Assembly: GCA_017882835.1 (NCBI GenBank)
Contig: JADGOU010000022.1
Coordinates: 1-17,291, forward strand
Length of the DNA: 17,291 nucleotides
From: Frankiaceae bacterium
GTDB taxonomy: Bacteria > Actinomycetota > Actinomycetes > JADGOU01
Direction of reading: 5' to 3'
The position numbers and the translations under genes were made by a program. This document shows positions 1 to 7,073 of the stretch, in pieces. The notes under the pieces were generated by a model that saw only the letters and a list, made by a program, of their open reading frames with translations, searched no databases and was not told the origin of the DNA. Every line of letters starts with the position of its first letter. The stretch's first letter is position 1.

Positions 1-1193
1 CCTTCATGGACCAGCGCGTGTACCCGGCAGAGCCAATCCTCGCCGAGCAGCTGGCGGCCCCACGCGACGACCCGTGGGAGACCACCGGTGTGATCGAGGA
101 GCTGAAGGTGGAGGCCCGGCGGCGCGGGCTGTGGAACCTGTTCTTGCCGCACTCGCCACTGGGCGCCGGTCTGAGCAACCTGCAGTACGCGCCGCTGGCC
201 GAAATCAGCGGGCACAGCCCGCAGCTCGCCCCCGAAGCGATGAACTGCTCCGCCCCGGACACCGGCAACATGGAAGTGCTGGCGATGTTCGGCACCGCCG
301 AGCAACAGGACCGCTGGCTGCGGCCGCTGCTCGAGGGCGAGATCCGCTCCGCGTTCTGCATGACCGAGCCGGACGTCGCCTCCTCCGACGCGACGAACAT
401 CGACACCCGGATCGGGCGCGCCGGCGACGACTACGTCATCAACGGTCGCAAGTGGTGGTCCTCGGGGGCAATGAACCCGCGCTGCCAAATCATGATCGTG
501 ATGGGCAAGACCGATCCCGGCGGCGAGCGGCACCGCCAGCAGAGCATGGTGCTGGTCCCGCGGGTCACCCCGGGCGTGACGGTACGCCGCGGGATGACCG
601 TCTACGGATACCGCGACGAAAGCCACGGCGGACACGCCGAGGTCGAGTTCGCCGACGTTCGCGTGCCGGTGTCAAACCTGATCGGCGAGGAGGGCGGCGG
701 CTTCGCGATCGCGCAGGCGCGGCTCGGCCCCGGCCGGATCCACCACTGCATGCGGCTAATCGGGATGGCCGAGCGGGGACTCGCGGCGATGTGTTCCCGA
801 GCCAGCGAACGGGTCGCCTTCGGCCGGCCCATCGCCGAGCAGGGCGTGGTGCAGGACTGGATCGCCGAGGCCCGCATCCGCATCGAGACCACCCGGCTGC
901 TGACCCTGAAGGCGGCGTGGCTGATGGACACCGTCGGCACCCGTGGCGCCCACGGCGAGATTCAGGCGATCAAGATCCTTGCACCAGAGACCGCCACCTG
1001 GGTGCTGGATCGGGCCGTGCAAGCGCACGGCGGCGCCGGCGTCAGTTCTGACTTCCCGCTGGCCGAGATGTGGGCCGGCGCCCGGACGCTGCACCTGGCC
1101 GACGGCCCGGACGAGGTGCACCGAATGTCGCTCGCCCGCCGGGAGCTCCGTCAGCAACGCGAAGCGATCGCCCGCCGCCGCCCGCCGGTCTAG
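1..1193 (+). CDS. Acyl-CoA dehydrogenase, ACAD10/11-like (5' truncated by window edge)
   Basis: Flavoprotein predicted to make the alpha,beta double bond in an acyl-CoA, the first step of beta-oxidation, passing electrons to ETF in the cytoplasm. Counting from the first visible Met (position 6), residues 119-128 read MTEPDVASSD, the FAD/substrate-loop signature of the family. ERVAFGRPI follows in the C-terminal helical domain, then QAHGGAG. The segment HLADGPDEVHR near the C-terminus puts Asp366 where other acyl-CoA dehydrogenases have the catalytic Glu; Asp there is typical of the ACAD10/11 group. The frame is open through the left edge (FMDQRVYPAEP...), and relatives have about 20-30 more residues, so the Met at 6 is probably internal and the true start lies outside. 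The gene converges on the DUF4245 gene with 30 bp between stops. Exact acyl substrate cannot be told. Confidence 0.93.
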   Translation, partial: FMDQRVYPAEPILAEQLAAPRDDPWETTGVIEELKVEARRRGLWNLFLPHSPLGAGLSNLQYAPLAEISGHSPQLAPEAMNCSAPDTGNMEVLAMFGTAEQQDRWLRPLLEGEIRSAFCMTEPDVASSDATNIDTRIGRAGDDYVINGRKWWSSGAMNPRCQIMIVMGKTDPGGERHRQQSMVLVPRVTPGVTVRRGMTVYGYRDESHGGHAEVEFADVRVPVSNLIGEEGGGFAIAQARLGPGRIHHCMRLIGMAERGLAAMCSRASERVAFGRPIAEQGVVQDWIAEARIRIETTRLLTLKAAWLMDTVGTRGAHGEIQAIKILAPETATWVLDRAVQAHGGAGVSSDFPLAEMWAGARTLHLADGPDEVHRMSLARRELRQQREAIARRRPPV

Positions 1194-1198
1194 ACCGG
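1185..1198. terminator. 14-bp perfect palindrome at convergent gene ends, possible bidirectional terminator
   Basis: CCGGTCTAGACCGG is a perfect palindrome that contains the TAG stop of the acyl-CoA dehydrogenase. Outer GC-rich bases (CCGCC to the left, GGCGG to the right) could extend a bulged stem. It lies between convergent genes 30 bp apart, where a shared terminator would be expected. There is no T-run on either side, so the call is weak and chance is possible. Confidence 0.3.
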
Positions 1199-1223
1199 TC
1201 CGGCGGAATGGCAGCGGCCCTAG

Positions 1224-1757
1224 TCAGCGCAGCGCGGCCGCCAGCTCCGTGAGCTCCACCACCGAGGCGGTGCCGGTGACCACGAGGGTGGCGCCGCCGC
1301 CGCGCTGAACCAGCGCGCGAGTAGCGCCTGCGGCCTGACGCTGCTCCCACAGCCGGCCGCCGACTACGACCGAACTCCTCGGCGCCGCGCCATTGGTCCG
1401 GTCCGCCACGAACGCGTCCGTCTCGGCATTGCTCTCCTCCAGGGCGGCGTAGGCGTCCCGCGGAGTCACGAAACCGATGTGCAGCGCCACCGGTCCGGGT
1501 GTCCCCGGTGCCGGTGCGTCCACCCGGGAGCTGGTCGACCGCCACCCGGCGCCCAGCCCGACCGGGGCCAGCACCTGGTACGGCGCGACCGCTCGGGCGC
1601 GGGCCACATCCGGCCCATAGTCAACCGTCCGGACGCGCTGGGAGTTGCTCGCCGACGGCCGCGCGATCAGGAACACCACCACGACCACAGCGAGCACGAG
1701 GCCGAGCGAGCGGACCATGTCGGCAACGCTTTCCCGGCCACGCCGTCGTCCCGCCAT
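1224..1757 (-). CDS. DUF4245 family membrane-anchored protein
   Basis: A 177-residue protein of unknown function. The N-terminus RGRESVADMVRS is followed by one hydrophobic segment (about residues 18-33, LGLVLAVVVVVFLIA), so it is probably anchored in the membrane with the C-terminal domain outside. Segments such as YQVLAPVGLGAGWRSTS, LHIGFVTPRDAYAALEES and RLWEQRQ match what I know of DUF4245. This family commonly sits beside glpX and fumC in Actinobacteria (Rv1100 beside Rv1099c/Rv1098c), the same neighbours found here, although a TetR gene and a small membrane gene lie between it and glpX. The start ATG has only a weak GGCGGT upstream; Met14 is an alternative but would cut into the conserved RGRES-DM motif. 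No enzymatic motif is visible. Confidence 0.83.
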   Translation of the reverse strand: MAGRRRGRESVADMVRSLGLVLAVVVVVFLIARPSASNSQRVRTVDYGPDVARARAVAPYQVLAPVGLGAGWRSTSSRVDAPAPGTPGPVALHIGFVTPRDAYAALEESNAETDAFVADRTNGAAPRSSVVVGGRLWEQRQAAGATRALVQRGGGATLVVTGTASVVELTELAAALR

Positions 1758-1799
1758 ACCGCCATGGTCCCCTGTGCCCGAGCGCGCCGCCCGGCGGCC

Positions 1800-2426
1800 T
1801 CACCCGGTCGGCGTCCCGATGCGGCTCACCAGCTCCAGTACGGCGTCGGCCAGCGCCGCCGCCTTGTCCGCGGTCTCGCTGATCGCCACTTCGGCACCCG
1901 CCTCGCCGACCACCGTGGTCAGCACGAGCACCAACGCCTCGTCGTACGGGGAGTCCTCGGCCTGCAGCAGCGTCGCATTGGCCCGCACCCAGTCCCGGTG
2001 CCGCCGCCGGACGACGAGCTCGAACCCGGGCGGACCGCCGCCGGCGAGGAACAGCCGGGCCAGGTCCCGCTCCAGCCAGCAACCCTCGAGGTAGGCACGA
2101 GCACCAGCCAGGAACTGCTCCAACGGTCGGCCCCGCCCCGCGGCCCGGGCGAGCGAGACGGCATCCGCCGCCCGCGCCTCCTGGGCGTCGGCGAAGTCCT
2201 CGTAGAGCGCGAGATAGAGATCGGCCTTGCCGCCGAAGTGGTGGTACAGGCTGCCCACGCTCGCCCCGGCCCGGGCGACCACGTCGGCGATGCTGGCCTC
2301 GGCAAAGCCCGCCGCGGCGAACACGTCCCGGGCGGCCGCCAGCAGCGCCTTTCGGGTCGCCGCGGCTCGACCGGGCTGCCCGGTTGTTGCGCCCGCGCGG
2401 CCGGTCGGGCTCACCGGCCGATCCAT
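1800..2426 (-). CDS. TetR/AcrR family transcriptional regulator
   Basis: A 208-residue DNA-binding regulator. The N-terminal helix-turn-helix covers about residues 24-63 (TRKALLAAARDVFAAAGF, then ASIADVVARAGASVGSLYHHF and GGKADLY), a textbook TetR N-domain. The C-terminal part (residues about 80-208) is the variable ligand and dimer domain, so the inducer cannot be predicted. The frame is open 37 codons further upstream, but the ATG at 2426 is preferred because the extension shows no family similarity and would cover the divergent intergenic region. No good ribosome site precedes this ATG; a TATATG box lies 5-10 nt upstream, which suits a leaderless transcript. It is divergent from the 51-residue membrane protein gene and separated from it by 97 bp, so self-regulation plus control of that gene is a reasonable guess. 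Confidence 0.9.
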   Translation of the reverse strand: MDRPVSPTGRAGATTGQPGRAAATRKALLAAARDVFAAAGFAEASIADVVARAGASVGSLYHHFGGKADLYLALYEDFADAQEARAADAVSLARAAGRGRPLEQFLAGARAYLEGCWLERDLARLFLAGGGPPGFELVVRRRHRDWVRANATLLQAEDSPYDEALVLVLTTVVGEAGAEVAISETADKAAALADAVLELVSRIGTPTG

Positions 2427-2431
2427 CGAGC

Positions 2432-2479
2432 CATATATGTGATCTCCGGGGTGTAGTGCGGGCCGCGAGAGGGGATCAC
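2432..2479. promoter_or_regulatory. TetR/small membrane gene divergent control region
   Basis: Between the divergent genes lie CATATATG, an 8-bp perfect palindrome (2432-2439), and two inverted 9-bp arms, GTGATCTCC (2439-2447) and GGGGATCAC (2471-2479), which match except at one base and have centres 32 bp apart (about three helical turns). The minus-strand TATATG inside the palindrome would serve as a -10 box placing transcription start close to the TetR ATG. These could be operator half-sites for the TetR protein; this is inference. Confidence 0.35.
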
Positions 2480-2523
2480 GATGCCACCGCGACACGGCGT
2501 TGCGGCAGCGGAGGTGCCAGGTC

Positions 2524-2679
2524 ATGTTGTGGACCATTGCGGCGGTCCTCGTGGTGCTGTGGCTGCTCGGACTGGTGGCCTTTCACATCACCGCCTGGGT
2601 CATCCACGTGCTGATCGTGGCCGCCATCATTGTTGTGGTCTACAACCTGGTGGCGGGCCGGCGCGGCACCAGGGTGTAG
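2524..2679 (+). CDS. Small lmo0937-family membrane protein (51 aa)
   Basis: A 51-codon gene. It begins MLWTIAAVLVVLWLLGLVAF and ends GRRGTRV. Residues about 3-20 and 25-43 form two hydrophobic helices separated by a short HITAW turn, followed by a basic tail. This is the pattern of the lmo0937 / DUF5670 small membrane proteins (MLWTIA-VLWLLG...). An excellent ribosome site GGAGG (2510-2514) sits 9 nt before the ATG, supporting a real gene. It is divergent from the TetR gene and followed by a strong hairpin at 2694-2736. The function of the family is unknown; members are often associated with envelope stress, which I cannot test here. Confidence 0.82.
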   Translation: MLWTIAAVLVVLWLLGLVAFHITAWVIHVLIVAAIIVVVYNLVAGRRGTRV

Positions 2680-2693
2680 CACCCTCAACAGTC

Positions 2694-2736
2694 CCGCGGG
2701 TACGGCTGCTTCTCCCCCGTAGCGCCGTGCCCGCGG
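2694..2736 (+). terminator. Stem-loop terminator after the small membrane gene
   Basis: Arms CCGCGGGTACGGC (2694-2706) and GCCGTGCCCGCGG (2724-2736) pair over 13 bp with a single U-G wobble and a 17-nt loop. It starts 14 nt after the stop of the 51-codon gene and is followed by CTACTTCTTC. It lacks a true T-run, which is common for actinobacterial terminators. It also separates that gene from the glpX promoter region. Confidence 0.6.
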
Positions 2737-2744
2737 CTACTTCT

Positions 2745-2767
2745 TCGATAGAGCCGCTCGATAGGAT
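2745..2767 (+). promoter_or_regulatory. Putative glpX promoter with TAGGAT -10 and TCGATAG repeats
   Basis: TAGGAT at 2762-2767 resembles an actinobacterial -10 hexamer. TCGATAG occurs at 2745-2751 and again at 2758-2764, 13 bp apart, the second copy overlapping the -10. No convincing TTGACA-like -35 is seen at the right distance. The transcript would have a leader of about 70 nt before the glpX start. Confidence 0.35.
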
Positions 2768-2845
2768 GCGTACTCCGCCGGGCGTCCCCACCTCCCATGG
2801 CCTTTTCCGCGGTGAGGGCCCGCGGTGACGACCCGAGGAGTGCGA

Positions 2846-3931
2846 GTGACATCCCAACCCAAGATCGGCGAACCCACAACCGACGCGACGTACGACGTCG
2901 ACGAGGGACACCCGCAGGCGGCGCGAGGGGAGGCGCCCGACCGCAACTTGGCCATGGAGCTGGTCCGCGTCACCGAGGCCGCCGCCATGGCCGCGGCCCG
3001 CTGGGTCGGCCGCGGAGACAAGAACGGCGGCGACGCCGCCGCCGTGGACGCCATGCGTCAGCTCATCGGCTCGGTGTCGATGAAGGGCGTGGTGGTCATC
3101 GGCGAGGGCGAGAAGGACGAAGCCCCGATGCTCTACAACGGGGAGTCGGTCGGGGACGGCAACGGCCCGGACTGCGATGTGGCCGTCGACCCGATCGACG
3201 GCACCACGCTGATGGCCAACGGCATGAACAACGCGCTCGCCGTGATGGCCGTCGCCGAGCGCGGCACGATGTACGACCCATCCGCGGTCTTCTACATGGA
3301 GAAGCTCGTCGTCGGTGCCGAGGCGGCCGATGTCGTCGACATCAGCCGGTCGGTCGAGGACAACGTTCGCGCCGTCGCCAAGGCCAAGCAGTCCAGGGTG
3401 GAAGACGTCACCGTCTGCATCCTCGACCGGCCGCGGCACGCGGGCATCGTCCGGGAGGTGCGCGAGGCCGGAGCCCGCATCAAGTTCATCTCCGACGGCG
3501 ACGTCGCCGGCGCCATCATGGCGATCCGGCCGAACACCGGAGTGGACATGCTGCTGGGGATCGGCGGCACGCCGGAAGGCATCATCACTGCGTGCTCGGT
3601 CAAGTGCACCAGCGGCACAATCCAGGCGAAGCTGTGGCCGCGCAACGACGAGGAGCGGCAGCGGGCTCTGGACGCGGGCCACGACCTGGACCGAGTGCTG
3701 ACCACAGCGGATCTGGTCCGCAGCGACAACGTGTTCTTCGTGGCCACCGGGGTCACCGACGGCGAGCTGCTGCAGGGAGTGCGCTACCGCGCCGGGACGG
3801 CCAGCACGCACTCCCTGGTCATGCGCTCCAAGAGCGGCACCATCCGCTATGTCTTGAGCGAGCACCGGCTGGCCAAGCTACGCGCCTACAGCTTGGTCGA
3901 CTTCGACCACGCTGGAGCGCATCGGCACTGA
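2846..3931 (+). CDS. glpX: Fructose-1,6-bisphosphatase class II
   Basis: Removes the 1-phosphate from fructose-1,6-bisphosphate in gluconeogenesis; cytoplasmic, metal dependent. With the GTG at 2846 as start the protein has 361 residues, close to M. tuberculosis GlpX. Visible motifs are APDRNLAMELVRVTE (about 30-44), GEGEKDEAPMLYNGE (86-100, metal-binding acidic residues), VDPIDGTT (114-121, the FBPase/IMPase-fold signature), ILDRPRH, SDGDVAGAI and GIGGTPEGI. GTG 2846 is chosen because GAGGAG lies 5 nt upstream; an in-frame GTG at 2825 preceded by GGTGAGG is a real alternative that adds 7 residues. No class I FBPase is in the window, and in many Actinobacteria GlpX is the only one. fumC follows 116 bp downstream, as in mycobacteria. 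Confidence 0.96.
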   Translation: MTSQPKIGEPTTDATYDVDEGHPQAARGEAPDRNLAMELVRVTEAAAMAAARWVGRGDKNGGDAAAVDAMRQLIGSVSMKGVVVIGEGEKDEAPMLYNGESVGDGNGPDCDVAVDPIDGTTLMANGMNNALAVMAVAERGTMYDPSAVFYMEKLVVGAEAADVVDISRSVEDNVRAVAKAKQSRVEDVTVCILDRPRHAGIVREVREAGARIKFISDGDVAGAIMAIRPNTGVDMLLGIGGTPEGIITACSVKCTSGTIQAKLWPRNDEERQRALDAGHDLDRVLTTADLVRSDNVFFVATGVTDGELLQGVRYRAGTASTHSLVMRSKSGTIRYVLSEHRLAKLRAYSLVDFDHAGAHRH

Positions 3932-3981
3932 CCGACGCGGCGGACCGGAGGCAGATCGGGGGAGTAACGCTGCTCGCCGTA

Positions 3982-3997
3982 CCGCCTAGGCTGGCGG
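3982..3997 (+). other. Short hairpin in the glpX-fumC gap
   Basis: CCGCC-TAGGCT-GGCGG forms a 5-bp perfect GC stem with a 6-nt loop, 50 nt after the glpX stop. It has no T-run, so it could be a weak attenuator. Alternatively the loop TAGGCT could act as a -10 box for a fumC promoter. Neither reading is strongly supported. Confidence 0.3.
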
Positions 3998-3999
3998 GC

Positions 4000-4015
4000 C
4001 TGACTGACTGACTAG
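4000..4015 (+). repeat. CTGA tandem repeat forming a three-frame stop block
   Basis: CTGA is repeated three times (4000-4011), followed by CTAG. The 4-nt period puts TGA at 4001, 4005 and 4009, one in each forward frame, with TAG at 4013. It lies 32 nt before the fumC start codon. Confidence 0.6.
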
Positions 4016-4047
4016 ACAGATTAGGCGGACGAGCGGCGGGAGGAACG

Positions 4048-5448
4048 GTGGCGCAGGACGAGTTCCGGATCGAGCACGACTCCATGGGCGAGGTCCGGGT
4101 GCCCGCGGCGGCCAAGTGGCGCGCGCAGACCCAGCGGGCGGTGGAGAACTTCCCGGTTTCGGGGCTGCGGATCGAGCGGTCGCTGATCGGGGCGCTGGCC
4201 GCGATCAAGGGTGCCGCGGCCGTAGTCAACGCCGAGCTCGGTGTCATTCCGGACGACGTGGCCAAGGCGATTGCCGCGGCGGCCGCCGAGGTGGCCGCCG
4301 GTGACTGGGACGCGCAGTTCCCGATCGACGTCTACCAGACCGGCTCGGGCACTAGCTCCAACATGAACACCAACGAGGTGCTCGCCACCCTCGCCACCGA
4401 TCGGCTCGGGTCACCGGTACACCCGAACGACCACGTCAACGCCTCGCAGTCCTCGAACGACACCTTCCCCTCCGCCATCCACATCGCGGCCACGCAGGCC
4501 ATAGTCGGCAACCTCGTTCCCGCCCTCGAGCACCTGGCCGGCTCGTTGGGAACCAAGGCGAACGAGTTCGCGACAGTGGTCAAGAGCGGCCGCACCCACC
4601 TGATGGACGCCACCCCGGTGACGCTGGGGCAGGAGTTCGGGGGGTACGCCGCGGCCGTCCGCCACGGCGTCGACCGGCTGCGGGACGCCCTGCCTCGCAT
4701 CGGTGAGCTGCCGCTGGGCGGTACGGCGGTGGGCACCGGCATCAACACCCCACCGGGCTTCGCCGCCAGCGTGATCGCCCGGCTGGTCGAGTCGCTGCAG
4801 CTGCCGCTCACCGAGGCCCGCGACCACTTCGAGGCCCAAGGCTCGCGCGACGCCCTGGTGGAGGCTTCCGGCGTACTGCGCGTCGTCGCGGTATCGCTCT
4901 ACAAGATTGCCAACGACCTGCGCTGGATGTCGTCCGGCCCGCGGACCGGCCTGGCCGAGATCCGGCTGCCCGACCTGCAGCCGGGCTCGTCGATCATGCC
5001 GGGCAAGGTCAACCCGGTGATCCCGGAGGCGGTCTGCCAGGTCGTCGCCCAGGTGATCGGCAACGACGCCGCGGTGGCGTTCGGTGGCGCGGCCGGCAAC
5101 CTTGAACTCAACGTCATGCTGCCGGTGATCGCGCGCAACCTGCTGGAGTCGATCCGGCTGCTGGCCAACATCTCCCGGCTGCTGGCTGACCGTTGCGTGG
5201 ACGGTATCGAGGCCGACGTCGAGCGGTGCCGCACCTACGCCGAGTCCTCGCCGTCGGTAGTTACGCCGCTCAACCGCTACATCGGCTACGAAGAGGCGGC
5301 GAAGGTCGCCAAGCAGTCGCTAAGAGAGCAGAAGACGATCCGGCAGGTCATGCTGGATCGCGGGTACGTCGAGCGGGGCCTGCTCACCGAGGCCCAGCTC
5401 GACGACGCCCTGGACGTGCTGGCCATGACCAGACCCAAGGAGTCCTGA
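4048..5448 (+). CDS. fumC: Class II fumarate hydratase
   Basis: Catalyses reversible hydration of fumarate to malate in the TCA cycle; iron-independent homotetramer of the fumarase/aspartase superfamily. The 466-residue length is normal. Visible family segments: YQTGSGTSSNMNTNE (about 96-110), HPNDHVNASQSSNDTFP (125-141, substrate site), SGRTHLMDATP (180-190, with the conserved catalytic-region His), GGTAVGTGIN (224-233), and the superfamily signature GSSIMPGKVNP (313-323) with the catalytic-loop Ser. The start is GTG at 4048, with GGGAGG 4-5 nt upstream. Its stop TGA is immediately followed by the ATG of the ferritin-like gene, so the two are translated as a unit. The glpX-fumC pairing matches mycobacterial gene order. 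Confidence 0.97.
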   Translation: MAQDEFRIEHDSMGEVRVPAAAKWRAQTQRAVENFPVSGLRIERSLIGALAAIKGAAAVVNAELGVIPDDVAKAIAAAAAEVAAGDWDAQFPIDVYQTGSGTSSNMNTNEVLATLATDRLGSPVHPNDHVNASQSSNDTFPSAIHIAATQAIVGNLVPALEHLAGSLGTKANEFATVVKSGRTHLMDATPVTLGQEFGGYAAAVRHGVDRLRDALPRIGELPLGGTAVGTGINTPPGFAASVIARLVESLQLPLTEARDHFEAQGSRDALVEASGVLRVVAVSLYKIANDLRWMSSGPRTGLAEIRLPDLQPGSSIMPGKVNPVIPEAVCQVVAQVIGNDAAVAFGGAAGNLELNVMLPVIARNLLESIRLLANISRLLADRCVDGIEADVERCRTYAESSPSVVTPLNRYIGYEEAAKVAKQSLREQKTIRQVMLDRGYVERGLLTEAQLDDALDVLAMTRPKES

Positions 5449-6036
5449 ATGATCTTGCGCAGTGGTAAGTCACCCGAGACCGGCGAGTCGGCCGGACACG
5501 TCGGGCGCGGCGAGTTCCGCACCGACATCACGACGCTGCGCGAGCGGGCTCGGGCCGAGATCGAGAAGGGTCCGGTCACCGACTCCTACGGGGCGGACCT
5601 GCCCCGGGTGATCCAGGTGTGCAACGAGGCGCTCGCCACTGAGCTGGTCTGCGTGCTGCGCTACAAGCGCCACTACTTCACGGCCACGGGCATCAACGCC
5701 GAGCCGGTGGCCGCCGAGTTCCTCCAGCACGCCAACGAGGAGCAGGTGCACGCGGACTCCATCGCCACTCGGATCGTGCAGCTGGGCGGGTCACCGGACT
5801 TCAACCCGGAGACGCTGACCACGCGCTCGCACGCCCAGTACGACGCCAGCGATCACTTGCTGGACATGATCCGCGAGGATCTGGTGGCCGAGCGGATCGC
5901 TATCGCGTCGTACCTGGAGATCATCCAGTGGCTCGGCAACGGCGACCCGACCACGCGGCGGATGTTCGAGGGCATCTTGGAGCAGGAAGAGGAGCACGCC
6001 GACGACCTCGCGGGCTTCCTCGAGCGGATGGCGTGA
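5449..6036 (+). CDS. Ferritin-like (bacterioferritin-type) diiron protein
   Basis: A 195-residue four-helix protein with all ligands of a ferritin-type diiron site: Glu65 (ALATE), Glu98 and His101 (EEQVH), Glu148 (LVAER) and Glu180 with His183 (EEEH). The two ExxH pairs spaced about 80 residues apart are the hallmark of bacterioferritin-like proteins. I see no obvious haem-binding Met as in classical bacterioferritin, and a roughly 45-residue N-terminal extension precedes the bundle. Likely role is iron oxidation/storage or a diiron oxidase; a cage cannot be shown from sequence. The ATG directly follows the fumC TGA, with AAGGAG (5437-5442) inside the end of fumC, so expression is coupled to fumarase. 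The thioesterase GTG begins 3 nt after its stop. Confidence 0.88.
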   Translation: MILRSGKSPETGESAGHVGRGEFRTDITTLRERARAEIEKGPVTDSYGADLPRVIQVCNEALATELVCVLRYKRHYFTATGINAEPVAAEFLQHANEEQVHADSIATRIVQLGGSPDFNPETLTTRSHAQYDASDHLLDMIREDLVAERIAIASYLEIIQWLGNGDPTTRRMFEGILEQEEEHADDLAGFLERMA

Positions 6037-6039
6037 GTC

Positions 6040-6858
6040 GTGGGGGAGGCGTTCTACCTCCCCGCTGGTGACTCGTTCGTCTCCACCGATCTGACCCGGG
6101 GGCCGTGGGACCCGCAGGCGCAGCACGGGGGTCCGCCGGCGGCCCTGTTGGCGACCGAGATGGACCGGCGACACCCCCGCGCCGACGTGATCGTCGCCCG
6201 GGTTACCTTCGAGATCCTCGGCTCGGTGCCGCTGCAGCCGTTGTCGATCTCCTCGGTGGTCCGGCGGCCCGGGCGCAGCGTCGAGCTGCTGGAAGGCGTG
6301 CTGTCGGCCGGCGAGCGCGACGTCCTGCGGGCGTCGATGTGGCGCATCCGGACGCGGGACACTTCGGCGGTGGCCGTACTGGCCGAGCCGGACAACGACG
6401 TGCCGGGCCCGGCGGTCGGCCGGCCGCTGGACTTCTTCCCCACCGGGCACGAGATCGGCTACCACACCGGCATGGACGCCCGGTTCGTCCGCGGGGCGTT
6501 CCTGCAGCCCGGGCCGGCGCTGACCTGGATGCGGATGCAGGCGCCGCTCGTAGCCGAGATGGACACGCCGCCGCTGGCTCGGGTCCTGATCGCTGCCGAC
6601 TCCGGCAACGGGGTCAGCGGCGAGCTGGACTACCGGCACTGGCTGTTCGTCAACCCGGAGCTGACCGTGCACCTGTTCCGACTGCCGGTCGGGGAGTGGG
6701 TCTGCCTGGACGCCCGCACCACGGTTGGGGACCACGGGGTCGGTCTGGCCGACACCCTGCTCCGGGACGCCCACGGGCCGATCGGCCGGGGCCTGCAGAG
6801 CCTGTACGTAACGCCCCGGCCGAGCCCGCATGTCGGCGACCCCGGCAGCGAGCGCTGA
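6040..6858 (+). CDS. Acyl-CoA thioesterase family protein (double hotdog, TesB-like)
   Basis: A 272-residue protein predicted to hydrolyse acyl-CoA thioesters in the cytoplasm. The N-terminal hotdog carries GPWDPQAQHGGPPAALLATEM (about 22-42), the characteristic start of the actinobacterial 4HBT_3 thioesterases. The second half contains LTWMRMQAPLV and LARVLIAADSGNGVSGELDY, then WVCLDARTTVGDHGVGLADT, where Asp/Thr residues of the second hotdog lie. It starts at GTG 6040, 3 nt after the ferritin-like gene stop, with little ribosome site of its own, so translational coupling is likely. Substrate chain length is unknown. Context with an acyl-CoA dehydrogenase at the left end fits lipid metabolism, but they are separate transcripts. 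Confidence 0.85.
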   Translation: MGEAFYLPAGDSFVSTDLTRGPWDPQAQHGGPPAALLATEMDRRHPRADVIVARVTFEILGSVPLQPLSISSVVRRPGRSVELLEGVLSAGERDVLRASMWRIRTRDTSAVAVLAEPDNDVPGPAVGRPLDFFPTGHEIGYHTGMDARFVRGAFLQPGPALTWMRMQAPLVAEMDTPPLARVLIAADSGNGVSGELDYRHWLFVNPELTVHLFRLPVGEWVCLDARTTVGDHGVGLADTLLRDAHGPIGRGLQSLYVTPRPSPHVGDPGSER

Positions 6859-6885
6859 TCCGCCGATTCGCCGATCCGCCGAAAG

Positions 6886-6929
6886 TTGTGCGACGAAACG
6901 AGCCGCCGGCGGCTCGTTTCGTCGCACAA
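6886..6929. terminator. Perfect 44-bp palindrome between convergent genes
   Basis: Two 22-nt arms (6886-6907 and 6908-6929) are exact reverse complements with no spacer; the left arm begins TTGTGCGACGAAACGAGC and the centre reads GCCGCCGGCGGC. As RNA on either strand it would form a very stable hairpin with a loop of four or so central bases. It lies 27 bp after the thioesterase stop and 145 bp past the stop of the opposing DUF885 gene, so a bidirectional terminator is the simplest reading. There is no T-run. Other readings are a protein-binding site or a dispersed palindromic repeat. Confidence 0.6.
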
Positions 6930-6973
6930 GTCGGCCCGACCGCTCGGAGCGCGGTCACGCACACTCCGTCAGG

Positions 6974-7013
6974 GGTCGGCGTCACCGGGGGCTGCCTCCG
7001 GTTGCTACCGACC
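6974..7013 (+). terminator. Second nested hairpin in the convergent intergenic region
   Basis: Outer arms GGTCGG (6974-6979) and CCGACC (7008-7013) enclose an inner 8-bp stem ACCGGGGG (6984-6991) / CCTCCGGT (6995-7002) with a 3-nt loop. The one non-Watson-Crick pair is G-U if transcribed on the + strand but A-C on the - strand, so it suits the + transcript better. A smaller GACCGC/GCGGTC stem (6938-6956) lies between it and the 44-bp palindrome. Confidence 0.4.
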
Positions 7014-7073
7014 GTACGCGAGCGCGGTGGGCCGCCCGGTGACCACCCGCGAACCTCGAGTGCAACGCGGCGA

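Noticed and set aside
2627..3865. About 410-codon - strand open frame opposite glpX
   Set aside because: Shadow of glpX; His/Asp/Arg-rich composition and no plausible start context.
6886..7013. Mobile element ends or attachment site
   Set aside because: No transposase, integrase, target duplication or tRNA gene nearby; neighbours are conserved core genes, so a terminator or local palindrome is simpler.
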